Positions 33,144 to 43,604 of a stretch of 64,000 nucleotides of DNA are shown one piece after another. This DNA is from Cryptomeria japonica (taxonomy: Eukaryota > Streptophyta > Pinopsida > Cupressales > Cupressaceae). Every line of letters begins with the position of its first letter. Position 1 is the first letter of the stretch. The notes beneath the pieces were generated by a model that made no database searches, had not been told where the DNA came from, and worked only from the letters and a program-made list of their open reading frames with translations. The position numbers and the translations under genes are program-made. The DNA lies in assembly GCF_030272615.1 (NCBI RefSeq), contig NC_081405.1:22893772-22957771 (forward strand). The letters are read 5' to 3'.

Positions 33144-34031
33144 TCTAACTTGTATATTTTATCCAATTATTATCCACTGTACTATAACATGATTTAATAA
33201 ACTCTGACAGAGATTTTTCCCTATAAGGTTGTAAACTCATGGAGAGCATGTAGAAAATACAATCATTGTGGAGATCACAAGTGGACGGAATCTAAACATT
33301 GAAAGAAAACTTGGAACAGCTGGGAATGAGACATCGTACAGAGTAAAATTTATTTATGATTTGCATATCTCCATAACAAGAAGATGATATTGTCGTGGTG
33401 TGAATATTTGATCTAGGATGCAGAACTACAACATATATAGAGGAACCACTGAATATGAAGTTATTGGCTGCTCTCAATGCTTGAACAAAACTTACAGTAT
33501 GCAATGAAGCAAGGTGAGAAGATGCCAACAAAAAATTTCAGCAAATTGCATCTCGGAGCTGTTAGGAAGATTGCTCAAGATCAAGACCCATGTCAATTAC
33601 TAAAGGGGATACGCGATAAGAGGCACATTTACGTTCATCATCAGTACAATTATTGTTGATTGGCATGATGAAGAAGAGTGGATTGCAGCTGGAGAGAAAG
33701 AAACACACTCATCATGATGCAGATTGTTTTCTTATTGATCTAAGCACTTGGGAAAGGAGCGTGGTGGTGAACGGTTAGTCAAAGGTTTCATTCACAAAAG
33801 CAACTCTTGTAGAAAAGAAGTAATATGTCAAAAAAATGTTTTCACTATAGGTTATATGGCCAAGCAACTACGGAGTCCCTAATTCTTCATGGTTAGGATA
33901 GTGAACATCTTCCAAATATTATGGGAAACAATAATTGTCAATATCCTCACAATTGTAGAATGTGAAGACCACATCCATAGCTGCCTACACACAGCCAAGT
34001 TGGTCCATTGATCAGTATATGCCCTAGAATT
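33144..34031. other. No gene seen
   Basis: Unassigned DNA between two elements. Its right edge GAATT is the target site of the element at 34032. Confidence 0.45.
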
Positions 34032-34824
34032 TGTTATTTTTTAGATCAGACTGATAGCAATGAACAGAAAACAACACAATGCACACACAGAACACAACAG
34101 TACCCTGGGAAAACCTCCCTCTTGGAGGTTAAAAACCCAGCAACAAATCTCAATCTTTATTATGCAAAAACAGATTGTAACATTACAATTTTGCTTCAAC
34201 ACTTGAAGCAGCAGATAACTCAGAACAGCAGAATGATGACATCAAACTAGAGCACAAACAATGAAATTAACTTATCTGCAAGATCTCAGAAGTATGTTCG
34301 CTGTCATGCACAGATTATGCAAGTCAATTCGCTGACCAAGGACGATATTCGCTTCTCTCAGACTTGCTGTTCATGAATAATGAATTGCTGCCTCTAGAGA
34401 GATGAATCACAAAAGAAATTCGCTGATCATATGCTGGAGAAATCGCTAGTCTTGCAGAGATAATTTGCTGATGTAATGTATGTCTTTGAAGCATGAAATG
34501 ACCTTGCATATATATGAGCCTTGACATCTTGTATGCCTTAGGTCGGCCTTGCTATTTGAATTCATAATAATAATTATGCTTTGGCGCCCAATATAGGGTC
34601 AGACCAATAAGCATATACAAGTTACATGATATAGGGTCGGCCCTATCAGATCCACAAGTTACATTTACATGTTACAAGTTACATCGCCCATTTAGGGCCA
34701 GACCAAAAAACAAGTTACGCATTGAATTTTGCATAATAATGTGGCTAAGGCCGATAGGCCAATTAGCCACCCACATGTGCTAGGTCGGCCCTAGAAGGAA
34801 TCCGACCTAGATACAACATCAACA
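34032..34824 (-). repeat. 3' LTR, GAATT element
   Basis: 793 bp. Nearly identical to 37536-38360, which has one extra segment near 38190-38230. Confidence 0.92.
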
Positions 34825-34833
34825 CTCCCTCTT
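34825..34833 (-). promoter_or_regulatory. Polypurine tract
   Basis: The minus strand reads AAGAGGGAG immediately before the 3' LTR. Confidence 0.75.
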
Positions 34834-34869
34834 AGCTAGGGAGGAGTCCTCAATATCTGAGTCACATAG

Positions 34870-35470
34870 TGACATCCACCATGACTACTCCCAAAGGGTG
34901 GGTCCATCATGGCTACACCCATGAATGGAAAAGCAAATGAACACAAGTGCCCATCACGGAATCCTCAACGTGATGTCGTCATCTCATCATGATGTTCACC
35001 ATACCTACTCCCAGAGGGTGAATTAACACAAGTGTTTGAGTCATGGAGTCTCTCACATGAGATCCACCATGGCTACTCCCAGAGGGTGGATCCATCATGG
35101 CTACACCCATGAATGGAAAAGCAAATGAACACAAGTGCCCATCACGGAATCCTCAACGTGATGTTGTCATCTCATCATGACATTCACCATAGCTACTCCC
35201 AGAGGGTGAATAAACACAAGTGCTGAGTCATGGAGTCTCTCACATGACATTCACCATGGCTACTCCCAGAGGGTGGATCCATCATGGCTACACCCATGAA
35301 TGGAAAAGCAAATGAGCAGAAGTGCCCATCACGGAATCCTCAATGTGATGTCGTCATCTCATCATGACGTTCACCATAGCTACTCCCAAAGGGTGAATAA
35401 ACACAAGTGCTGAGTCATGGAGTCTCTCACATGACATCCACCATAGCTACTCCCAGAGGGTGGATCCACC
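34870..35470. repeat. 188-bp tandem array
   Basis: About 3.3 units. The marker CCATGAATGG recurs at 34919, 35107 and 35295. Each unit has two CTACTCCCAGAGGGTG cores and a CATCACGGAATCCTCAACGTG segment. No reading frame spans it. Confidence 0.9.
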
Positions 35471-37523
35471 ATACCTACTCGTAGAGGGTGGAACAAGGGC
35501 TTTCACCTCAAACTTCTCTAGCTGAGAAGAATGCACTAACAAGGGCTTGCACCTCAAACTTCTCTCGCAGAGAAGAATGCATTAAATGATAAAGTGGCTC
35601 CCTCTGATATCAACCTTCTGACCTCCTCGTCCAAGGTTGCCTCAGATAAAATGTCAGACTCCCTCTGAAGCTGAAAAATCAGGCTCCCTCTGAAGCTGAA
35701 AAGTCAGGCTACCTTTGAATGTTAATTCCTCCTCTTCGAGAAAACATCTTCAATCACCAACTCAATCTCATGGCAGCCATTATCAAGGTCTTCCTTCCTT
35801 GAATGCAATCTCTTGTGCTTCTTGATACGTCTTGAAAGCATTTCAGAGAGAGATTACAAGTAGTTTATAGAACTAACCTATCCGAAGGGAAATATCAATG
35901 CTAGAAGCATAGGAAAGTTCACTATCCCAATGTTATGAATTAACAACTGCATAAGAATTTATGAACATTATTCCAGAATATAAGCATAAAACACTTATCT
36001 CTTTATTGACGATTTCTCAGGACCTATGTCCACATCCACTCTAGGAGGGACACGATAGGGGCGATTAGGCCGAGCATTCTGCTCTGGTTGACAATCCATG
36101 TCAAAATCAGAGTAAATGCAGGTCGATTCCACATTTACTACTGTAGTCTCATGTTCTCAGATTCATGAATATCTGATAATGAGGTAAGCCATCCAGCTAG
36201 ACGGGAATCTCAGATCTCTGACGGCGATTCACAGAATTAAAGGAAGCTTAACAATGAAAGGTCTTCCCCCAAAGGCCTTATGCTCTTCATGTGAGAGCCT
36301 GAACATGCTCATATAGCAAGCACCGTGCACGATGGGGACGGCAATCAGATCTCCCATATGATGGCCTGCCAATTTTCTTCCTTAACTCTTCACACAGTCC
36401 GTTCCTGAAGAATAACCTTCACCATGCACAGTCTGGAGTTCCATGCAATTGTCTGCAGAGTATCACTTGAATTCCATACCATCATCAATCATTGTCAAAC
36501 TAATAAAAGCATGAATATCATATTCCACTGTTATTGTACAGATTCCCACATCAAACTACTGTTCAGGAATTTAGAATAAGAATGGGACAGTCTCAACAAA
36601 CCCATACTTATTAGTTAACCATTTCACTATATGCCACTGCATCACACAAACCGTTATCCACTGCCAACTAATTGAGCACTAACATGTCACTGCACTGGGC
36701 ATGAAAGGAAGTCACTGTCATAAGCAGCATAAGAAAGAAGTACATCACTGTCACACGCTCAAGTAATTTGTTGAGTTTCCAAGCAACCACTGTGAATACA
36801 CACTGTCTATATCATAGAAACCATACAAGATGGTCACTGGTCATTGAAAGAGGACTACTGCACAGTGAGGTAACTGTACCATCCATTTGCAGAGGTGCAA
36901 CAAACAAACAAAAAAGAGATTATAGTGCAAGATCAACAGGGTCATGAGACAGAAGAGTGATGACTACATCCAAGAGGTCAGCAAGCAATGATTCACTGTC
37001 AGTATAGCAGAAGCCACTTGCCAGAGTCTCATTTCACCATGCTCCCATCAATAGACTAGTCTCATAATGTAATGGCAGAATTCAAGAGGAGATAAAATGA
37101 AAACAACAATTGATTCAACTCAACATCAAGCCTGAAAAGACTAATCACACTAATAGCACTGCCCAGATTTTATTACCAGCATAGAGAAACTCAATACTCT
37201 GCCCATATAATATTGAAGAAGCAACCATAACACTGGATTTGGGCCTTGTATTGCCCAGATTTGAATTAGGTCAACATGACATGGTTAATGTAATTTCACA
37301 CACTAACACAGATTTAGACTGACTACCAAAACAAAACCTCCTTGTTACAATACTTATGAACCTGGAGTTTACGTTGAAACGCGAGTATAGTGCTTGGGCT
37401 TCAAATGATCTTGAAGGTACTACAAGGATTAAGCGCAGCTCCAGAAGGAGAAATGCCCTCTCTAAGCAACGTAGTGCACTTATCGCTGTTATCACCCAAT
37501 CTGATCACGATCGATTCAAACCC

Positions 37524-37535
37524 ACTCTGATACCA
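37524..37535 (-). promoter_or_regulatory. Primer binding site, initiator tRNA-Met
   Basis: The minus strand reads TGGTATCAGAGT next to the 5' LTR end. Confidence 0.85.
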
Positions 37536-38360
37536 TGTCATTTTTTAGATCAGACTGATAGCAATGAACAGAAAACAACACAATGCACACACAGAACACA
37601 AGAGTACCCTGGGAAAACCTCCCTCTTGGAGGTGAAAAACCCAGCAACAAATCTCAATCTATATTATGCAGATACAGATTGTAACATTAAAATTTTGCTT
37701 CAACACTTGAAGCAGCAGATAACTCAGAACAGCAGAATGATGACATCAAACTAGGGCACAAACAATAGCATTAACTTATCTGCAAGATCTCAGAAGTCTG
37801 TTTGCTGGCATGCACAGATTATGCAAGTCAATTCGCTGACGAAGGATGATATTCGCTGCTCTCAGACTTGCTGTTCATGAATAGTGAGTTGCTGCTTCTA
37901 GAGAGATGAATCACAGAAGAAATTCACTGATCATATGCTGGAGAAATTCGCTAGTCTTGCAGAGATAATTCGCTGATGTAATGTATGTCTTTGAAGCATG
38001 AAATGACCTTGCATATATATGAGCCTTGAGTCTTGACGCCTTGTATGCCTTAGATCGGCCTTGCTATTTGAATTCATAATAATAACTATGCTTTGGCGCC
38101 CAATATAGGGTCAGACCAATAAGCATATACAAGTTACATGATATAGGGTCGGCCCTATCAGATCCACATGTTACAAGTTACATCGCCCATTTAGGGCCCA
38201 GATTAATTCACAAATTATATTGCCCATTTAGGGCCAGACCAGAGTACAAGTTACACATTGAATTTTGCATAATAATGTGGCTAAGGCCGATAGACCAATT
38301 AGCCACCCACATGTGCTAGGTCTGCCCTAGAAGGAATCCGACCTAGCTACAACATCAACA
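37536..38360 (-). repeat. 5' LTR, GAATT element
   Basis: 825 bp, pairs with 34032-34824. Contains paired CGCCCATTTAGGGCC segments around 38185 and 38220. Confidence 0.92.
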
Positions 38361-38365
38361 GAATT

Positions 38366-39890
38366 GTCATCTCTACTAAAATCAAATGGTATTTGAGGAA
38401 GTGAAATCATTGAGGAGATGTTAAAGGATCAGGCCTATCATTCTAATTCTCTACTGCTGCATAAATTGGAGCAAATTTCATTTTGATGTTGCCATTAATT
38501 TGCACCATATGAAGATTCTAATCACAAGGGGAAAAAAATTCAGGATTGCTAAAAACATCCATGACAATATGTTTTGTAATGAAAGAAATTAATGCAAGAA
38601 ATAAAAATAAAACAGTCCATTAAGCAAGACACCAACACCAGAAAAGACACTTTTTTTCTTTTTGGTTTCTTTAGTACCTTTTTGTCATATTGAAACAAAG
38701 GGAAAGGTAAAATAAAGTCCTCTATAATAAACCACCAGATACACAGAGACAACGAATAGATCTACCGTAGCAGTAAAATTATAACTTAAGAAGAATTAAA
38801 GCCCATCTAGATAACAAAAGTGAAAAGGAAGGCATGGTATCAACTTTGATCAACACGTACATGATTGAATTTAAAAAGTTGCTCGCCTGAAATCTAAGTG
38901 CACCCCTTTCCAAATAACAATTTTTTGCAAAATATCATCCCAATATGGAAAATAGATGAGGAATATTCTTATAATTCTCTGACCTTAATCAATTTCTAAA
39001 CATTGGAATCATTTTTCTCTATCTTTACTTATCTCAATTGCCCAAGAGAAGATGGTGGCAAGAGTGTCATCTTCCACAAAGAACATACAATAATTTATTT
39101 TCACAAAATTCATATTGAGTGTCCAAATCTAAATAAAAGTGATAGATGAAAGCAACAAGTAAGGCAAAAACTGAAGCGAGTGGCATTGGCCTAGAAAGAC
39201 AATCCACCAAACCCTGTGAGCTGACTGGTGAAACAAGTCCCAAGAAGACAACCCAACAAGGATTTCTGACTTTTAAATCACAGTGTCACACTGCATGGAT
39301 GCATACTAGTAGATTGATACTGCTGCAGATGAAATCGTTAGCTAGCAAAGAACTAGAATTACTCAAACCCCGCAATTTTTCAGAAAAATGTCTGGACAGT
39401 AGCGCACAGGTACATCCTTTGAAATGCTTTTGAAAAAGGATAATTAAAGAATAGAAGACAGAATATACTGCCTCGGTCACAAAACAAAGGCTATATGTGG
39501 GTGAAAGAGAAAGTGATGGAAGCAAAATATGTCTCTGATACCAATTGATATAACCCAATCTGAATATAAATGAGAAAGGTACAAGTGAAAATGCAGAGAA
39601 GCAAGAGACAATAAGGAGATTTCTGTCAAAACTGATATATGCTCTTCATTAGCATACCTTCAATAGATATAGCATATACAAGGATGAGGATAAAATCATT
39701 CAATAGATTTTTTTGAGCTAAATCTGGCCAGATCCAGATATTTTGGCCTGTCCAGATTTATCTGATTCAGTCCGGACTTTTCAAATCCTATATAAATTTT
39801 ACCAATTTTTTTTTGAAGTTCTGGATTTCTCAGTCTCTTTGACATCCCAAATAAATCAAGTTTTTCAAACAGGTAACTGTGGAACTTTGG
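38366..39890. other. Probable intron DNA of the minus-strand host gene
   Basis: No exon recognised. A minus-strand TGGTATCAGAGACA at 39530-39543 resembles a copia PBS, but the adjacent sequence does not end like an LTR. Confidence 0.35.
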
Positions 39891-39894
39891 AAGC

Positions 39895-40760
39895 ACTCAT
39901 GTGAAAGGGAAAACATCCTTACCTGAATAAAGCAACCTTACACTCATAAGGGCATGAATTATATTCAAATTCCTCACCTGAATAAAGCAGCCTTGGGGCT
40001 CATATGTGACTAGATTGTGGTGTACCCATAGTGTTTAAATTTTAAAAAGGATTGTGGGCTCATGATAATGAAAAGTTGTTCTGTAGTTGAATGAGATCCT
40101 CAACTAAAGAGAGATACCACTTGGTTTGTAAACTGCTTGCAATGTATTACATCAAATTACAACCACCAGAAGCTAGAAGCACTCATAAGAGCAAGAACAA
40201 GATTTAAATTCCTTACCTGAATAAGGCAGCCATAACTCAGGACTCATATGTAGCTAGATTGTGGTGTACCCATAGTCTGTATATTTTACAAAGGGTTGTG
40301 GGCTAATAATAATAAAAATTTGTCCTGTAATTGAATGAAATCCTCAACTAGAGAAAGATACCACTTGGTTTGTAAACTGCTTGCAATGTATTACATCAAA
40401 TGACAACCACCACAAGCTAGGAACACTAATAAGAGCATAAACTAGGTTCAAATCTCTTACCTTAAAAAGGCAGCCATAACTCCTGGCCCATATGTGGTTA
40501 GACTGTGGTGTACCCATAGTATCTAAATTTTACACAGAGCTGTGAGGTAATAATAACGAAAAGTTGTCCTGTGGTTGAATGAGATCCTCAACTAGAGAGA
40601 GATACCACTTGGTTTGTAAATTACTTGCAATGTATTACATCAAATGACAACCAGCTAGAAACATCCGTAAGAACATGAACAACGTCCAAATCCCTTACCT
40701 GAATAAGGCAGCCATAACTCGGGGCTCATACGTGGCTAGATTGTAGTGTACCCATAGTTA
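39895..40760 (-). repeat. Tandem intronic repeat carrying an exon-like unit
   Basis: Four units with starts near 39977, 40213, 40460 and 40696 (periods 236, 247, 236 bp) plus a partial copy at about 39920. On the minus strand each contains CTATGGGTACACYACAATC and ends GCTGCCTTATTCAG followed by GTAAG, GTGAG or a near match, a good splice donor. Two copies have acceptor-like ends before CTATGGG. The frame WVHYNLATYEPRVMAALFR is open in the copies at 40696 and, with changes, 40460; it has a TGA at 40213 and is shifted at 39977. This may be a duplicated exon or a repeat with cryptic splice sites. Confidence 0.6.
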
Positions 40761-41178
40761 GGAAACTCCCTTAGAACCCACCTGAGTCAATCCAAACTTG
40801 TCTGATGGCTAGACTCTGGAATTCGACCTTCAATTTATACATATAGAGAAAAACAAAAACATCCAAGTTGCAACATGATTTGCTATATGGAAACCTAATT
40901 ATAGGTTTTAAGTGATTTTGGTGAAGTTTCAGATGATTTTGGTTGAGTCTGGATCAGTTTCTCAATGATAATAATGAGCTACATGAGAGCATCAAAACCT
41001 TCCCCAACACAACCTTAAGTGTCAGTCTATAACCTCACTCAAGATTGTCCCCAGAAAAACATAAACTTTATAATTTTTAAAAAATATATAAAAATACCAA
41101 ACACATTGGAAATCATACAAAAGAAAGGAAACTAAAAGTGCTTACATGCGAAAATCTCAAAAGAGTCATTATATTTAC

Positions 41179-41340
41179 CTGATCATCAAAAATATCGGAA
41201 GGCATTTCTCGAAAGGTGCCTTCAGGAATGGGAACGAGCTTCATGCGTTCCCTAACAATTTCCATGTCCACCGGCGAATCATCCTCAAAATTGTCATCCT
41301 TATCAGGCCCCTCCGTTTCCAATTTCCTTTTACCAAGCAT
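41179..41340 (-). CDS. First coding exon of an unidentified host gene
   Basis: ATG at 41340 opens 54 codons that end exactly at a splice donor, CAG followed by GTAAATA. The peptide begins MLGKRKLETEGPDKDDNFED and continues MEIVRERMKLVPIPEGTFRE, then MPSDIFDDQ. It is strongly charged with a basic KRK near the start, compatible with a nuclear protein. Codon use is ordinary and GC is higher than in its surroundings. Outgoing phase is 0. An AT-rich 5' flank follows at 41341-41500 with no clear TATA box. I do not recognise the family. The rest of the gene must lie at lower coordinates; the exon-like units at 39977-40757 and the candidate at 16659-16791 are on the same strand, but neither can be joined with confidence. 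Confidence 0.55.
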
Positions 41341-41374
41341 ATCTCGGAAACAGAGAGGAAAATTAACTAACACA

Positions 41375-41387
41375 GGGAATCGAACCC
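41375..41387 (-). other. tRNA B-box-like sequence in the 5' flank
   Basis: The minus strand reads GGGTTCGATTCCC, a perfect T-arm/B-box of RNA polymerase III genes, 35-47 nt before the ATG at 41340. No matching A box or complete cloverleaf is found upstream, so this is at most a 3' tRNA-half or SINE relic. Confidence 0.4.
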
Positions 41388-41499
41388 GGAAATCTCATAT
41401 TAACGGAGCTTTAATTGAATAGCAGTAAATAGAGACAATTTATCTCTATTTTGTGGCACGAAATTAGTAGACGCGTGAGTACTCGTCATTAAAGTACGA

Positions 41500-42297
41500 A
41501 ATAAATTAACGAAAAAAAGAAAAGCAGTGTGAAGACAAGGATTTATTTTAAATATAATTGCAAGGGTTTATCTTAAATCAGGCTAAAGACGGCGCCACCG
41601 CTCAAATCTTTTTAACATTGTCAGAGATTTAACCCAAGCTACATATGGTGCATTTTACGACATTATATGAGTTTTATGATAGGAGAAAATTTGAAGTTTC
41701 AGAATTTTAAGTTGATGGTTTTATGGGATGAAAAATATTTTCAATGAGTAACTTCAAGATTTATAGGGTCAAATTAAAATTGTAGATGTCTTATAATTAG
41801 TAAAAATTCTTAAACAAGTATTTGTATTGTAAGGAAGTGCAAGGGTTATGTCAATATTGTATATTATTTATTGTTTTTATAATTGTAAATATTTTGTAAT
41901 TGAGAATGTTATTGATACAAATATATGACAATTTCAAACAAATTTTCAATTAAAAGTAAAAGTAATGCAAAAGATTGAAAAAAAATGTGATTTTCCCATA
42001 AAATAGCCTATTTTCAAAGTAAAATATTAGAAGCATTTACATGCAATCTTGTTTGCAACATTAAAATAAAATTTGTATCAAATATATGGTCATATAGAAT
42101 TAAAGGATTTTTTTTTAAGAATTTCAACTTTCTAGATTTTGAAGTTGATGATTCCTTTTGCTTGTACTTAATGAGCTTGGGAAAAGCTTTTTGGTTATTT
42201 TTTTATCTCGTTCCTACACATTGAAATAAGAAGTTAGTAGATTTTTATGAGGAATACATGGATGATCTTATGTAAAAAGTACAAAATGTAGAAATCT
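41500..42297. other. AT-rich intergenic DNA
   Basis: No coding pattern or transposon end. Confidence 0.5.
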
Positions 42298-42640
42298 GAC
42301 ACCGCAATATATAGATATCAAGTAGGAACATGTACAACATGAAATTGGTAATATAGTAAGTTTTTATTGGTAAAGAATCTACTACGAAGACGGTACCAAA
42401 AATATTCAAATTTTCTTGACATAAAGTTTAATTTAAAATTGTGTACCTTCACTCATTATAATTATTAAGCATTTGACACCACAATATATAGATATCAAGT
42501 AGGAACATGTACAACATGAAATTGTTGATACAGTAAGTTTTTATTGGTAAAGAATCTACTACGAAGACAGTACCAAAAATATAGAAATTTTTTTGACATA
42601 AGGTTTAATTTAAAATTGTGTACCTTCACTCATTATAATG
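42298..42640. repeat. Tandem duplication, 177-bp period
   Basis: 42298-42463 and 42475-42640 share the sequence from GACACCRCAATATATAGATA through ACCTTCACTCATTATAAT with few changes, a recent local duplication in otherwise single-copy DNA. Confidence 0.9.
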
Positions 42641-43604
42641 AGAGTTGATGTAGTTGAGAGTCTTCCTTTTTTACTTAATAATTGTGGATGGATTATTTTT
42701 CATTCTTGAATATCGATCGAAGGAGAATGGTGGTTCTATTCAAAAAGCCTTTATTGATTTAACTCTAGATATAGTTGTAAAAATTAAATCTCATATTCCT
42801 TTTTTACATATATCAATTGTTGCTTTGGGGAGCGTTAGTCTTTGAGATTTATGTGTGGTGATTGCCCATATCATGGATAGGCATTATTTGCCTATGATTA
42901 CCTAGGGATATGGGTGCTATTGGTATACTTGTTGGATCATCCTGGTTCTAAGGTGGATCATTATATGTGTAAGTCATGTTTTATAATGGGTAAGCTTAGG
43001 CATGTTTGTATGTCTTGCACTAATGTTGTTTTGAACTTGAACCTTTGAACTCCTTTTTGAAGGGTTCAAGGTTCAAGGTTCAAAGTTCGAAGATTGATGA
43101 CTTTGGAGATAAAGTGAACAAGTGTCAATATATAGGGAATATTCTGGATTTAAAAGATGAACCTCGAGAAAATGAATTGTGATGAAAATCCATACTAGGG
43201 AATAATCATTCCAAGTAATCATTTCAAGTAAAGGATATGGAGGAGAAAAGACTTGTTATTAATAAACTGTCAAAATTTAATCTTTTCAGCACGATTTGGC
43301 ACGGATCAGTATGCAGTTTTCAAATCATGACGAATCGTGCGACAAATATTTTAGGCCAGTCCCTAAGATCTGTTTTATTTAAAACAAGTTACTTCCCTTT
43401 ATTATTTGCCCAATTTGGTAAGTAGAAGATTAGCGCATGCAGCATTTCTTGCTCCCGACTCTGTGAATTCTCGGTTTTGTATGAAAGGTGAGATCAAGTT
43501 CTTACTCTTTTCTCGTTGGTTTTCATAAATTGAAAGTGTTATTTGATACTTCAGGCGGTTAGGTCAATTCTTCTTGTTGTGTATTTTATGATTGTAAAGC
43601 TAAA
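42641..43604. other. No gene resolved
   Basis: Flank of the long decayed ORF. A possible leader intron, GTGAGATC at about 43487 to the region before 43600, is only suggestive. Confidence 0.35.

Larger units (their letters stand above)
34032..38360 (-). mobile_element. Non-autonomous copia-type element, TSD GAATT
   Basis: LTRs 34032-34824 and 37536-38360 (TGTTATTTTTTAGATCAG / TGTCATTTTTTAGATCAG to CTACAACATCAACA) flank 2.7 kb. Perfect GAATT duplications lie at 34027-34031 and 38361-38365. On the minus strand: PBS 37524-37535, internal DNA, a 188-bp tandem array and PPT 34825-34833. It is a sister of 2111-6414, with the same LTR blocks, PPT, PBS and array core. No convincing gag or pol survives: in the frame read at 35990-36640 on the minus strand stops are about as frequent as chance predicts. 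Confidence 0.92.

Noticed and set aside
35990-36640. Minus-strand frame inside the GAATT element that reads like protein for about 220 codons
   Set aside because: It holds about seven stops where chance predicts about ten, so the signal is not significant; no gag or pol motif.
37271-37495. 74-codon minus-strand frame next to the PBS of the GAATT element, at the place of gag
   Set aside because: No similarity to the gag of the sister element at 3484-4329 could be seen, and no zinc knuckle.
39530-39543. Minus-strand TGGTATCAGAGACA resembling a copia PBS
   Set aside because: The adjoining sequence ends TATCAAT rather than CA, and no LTR start, PPT or second copy could be found.
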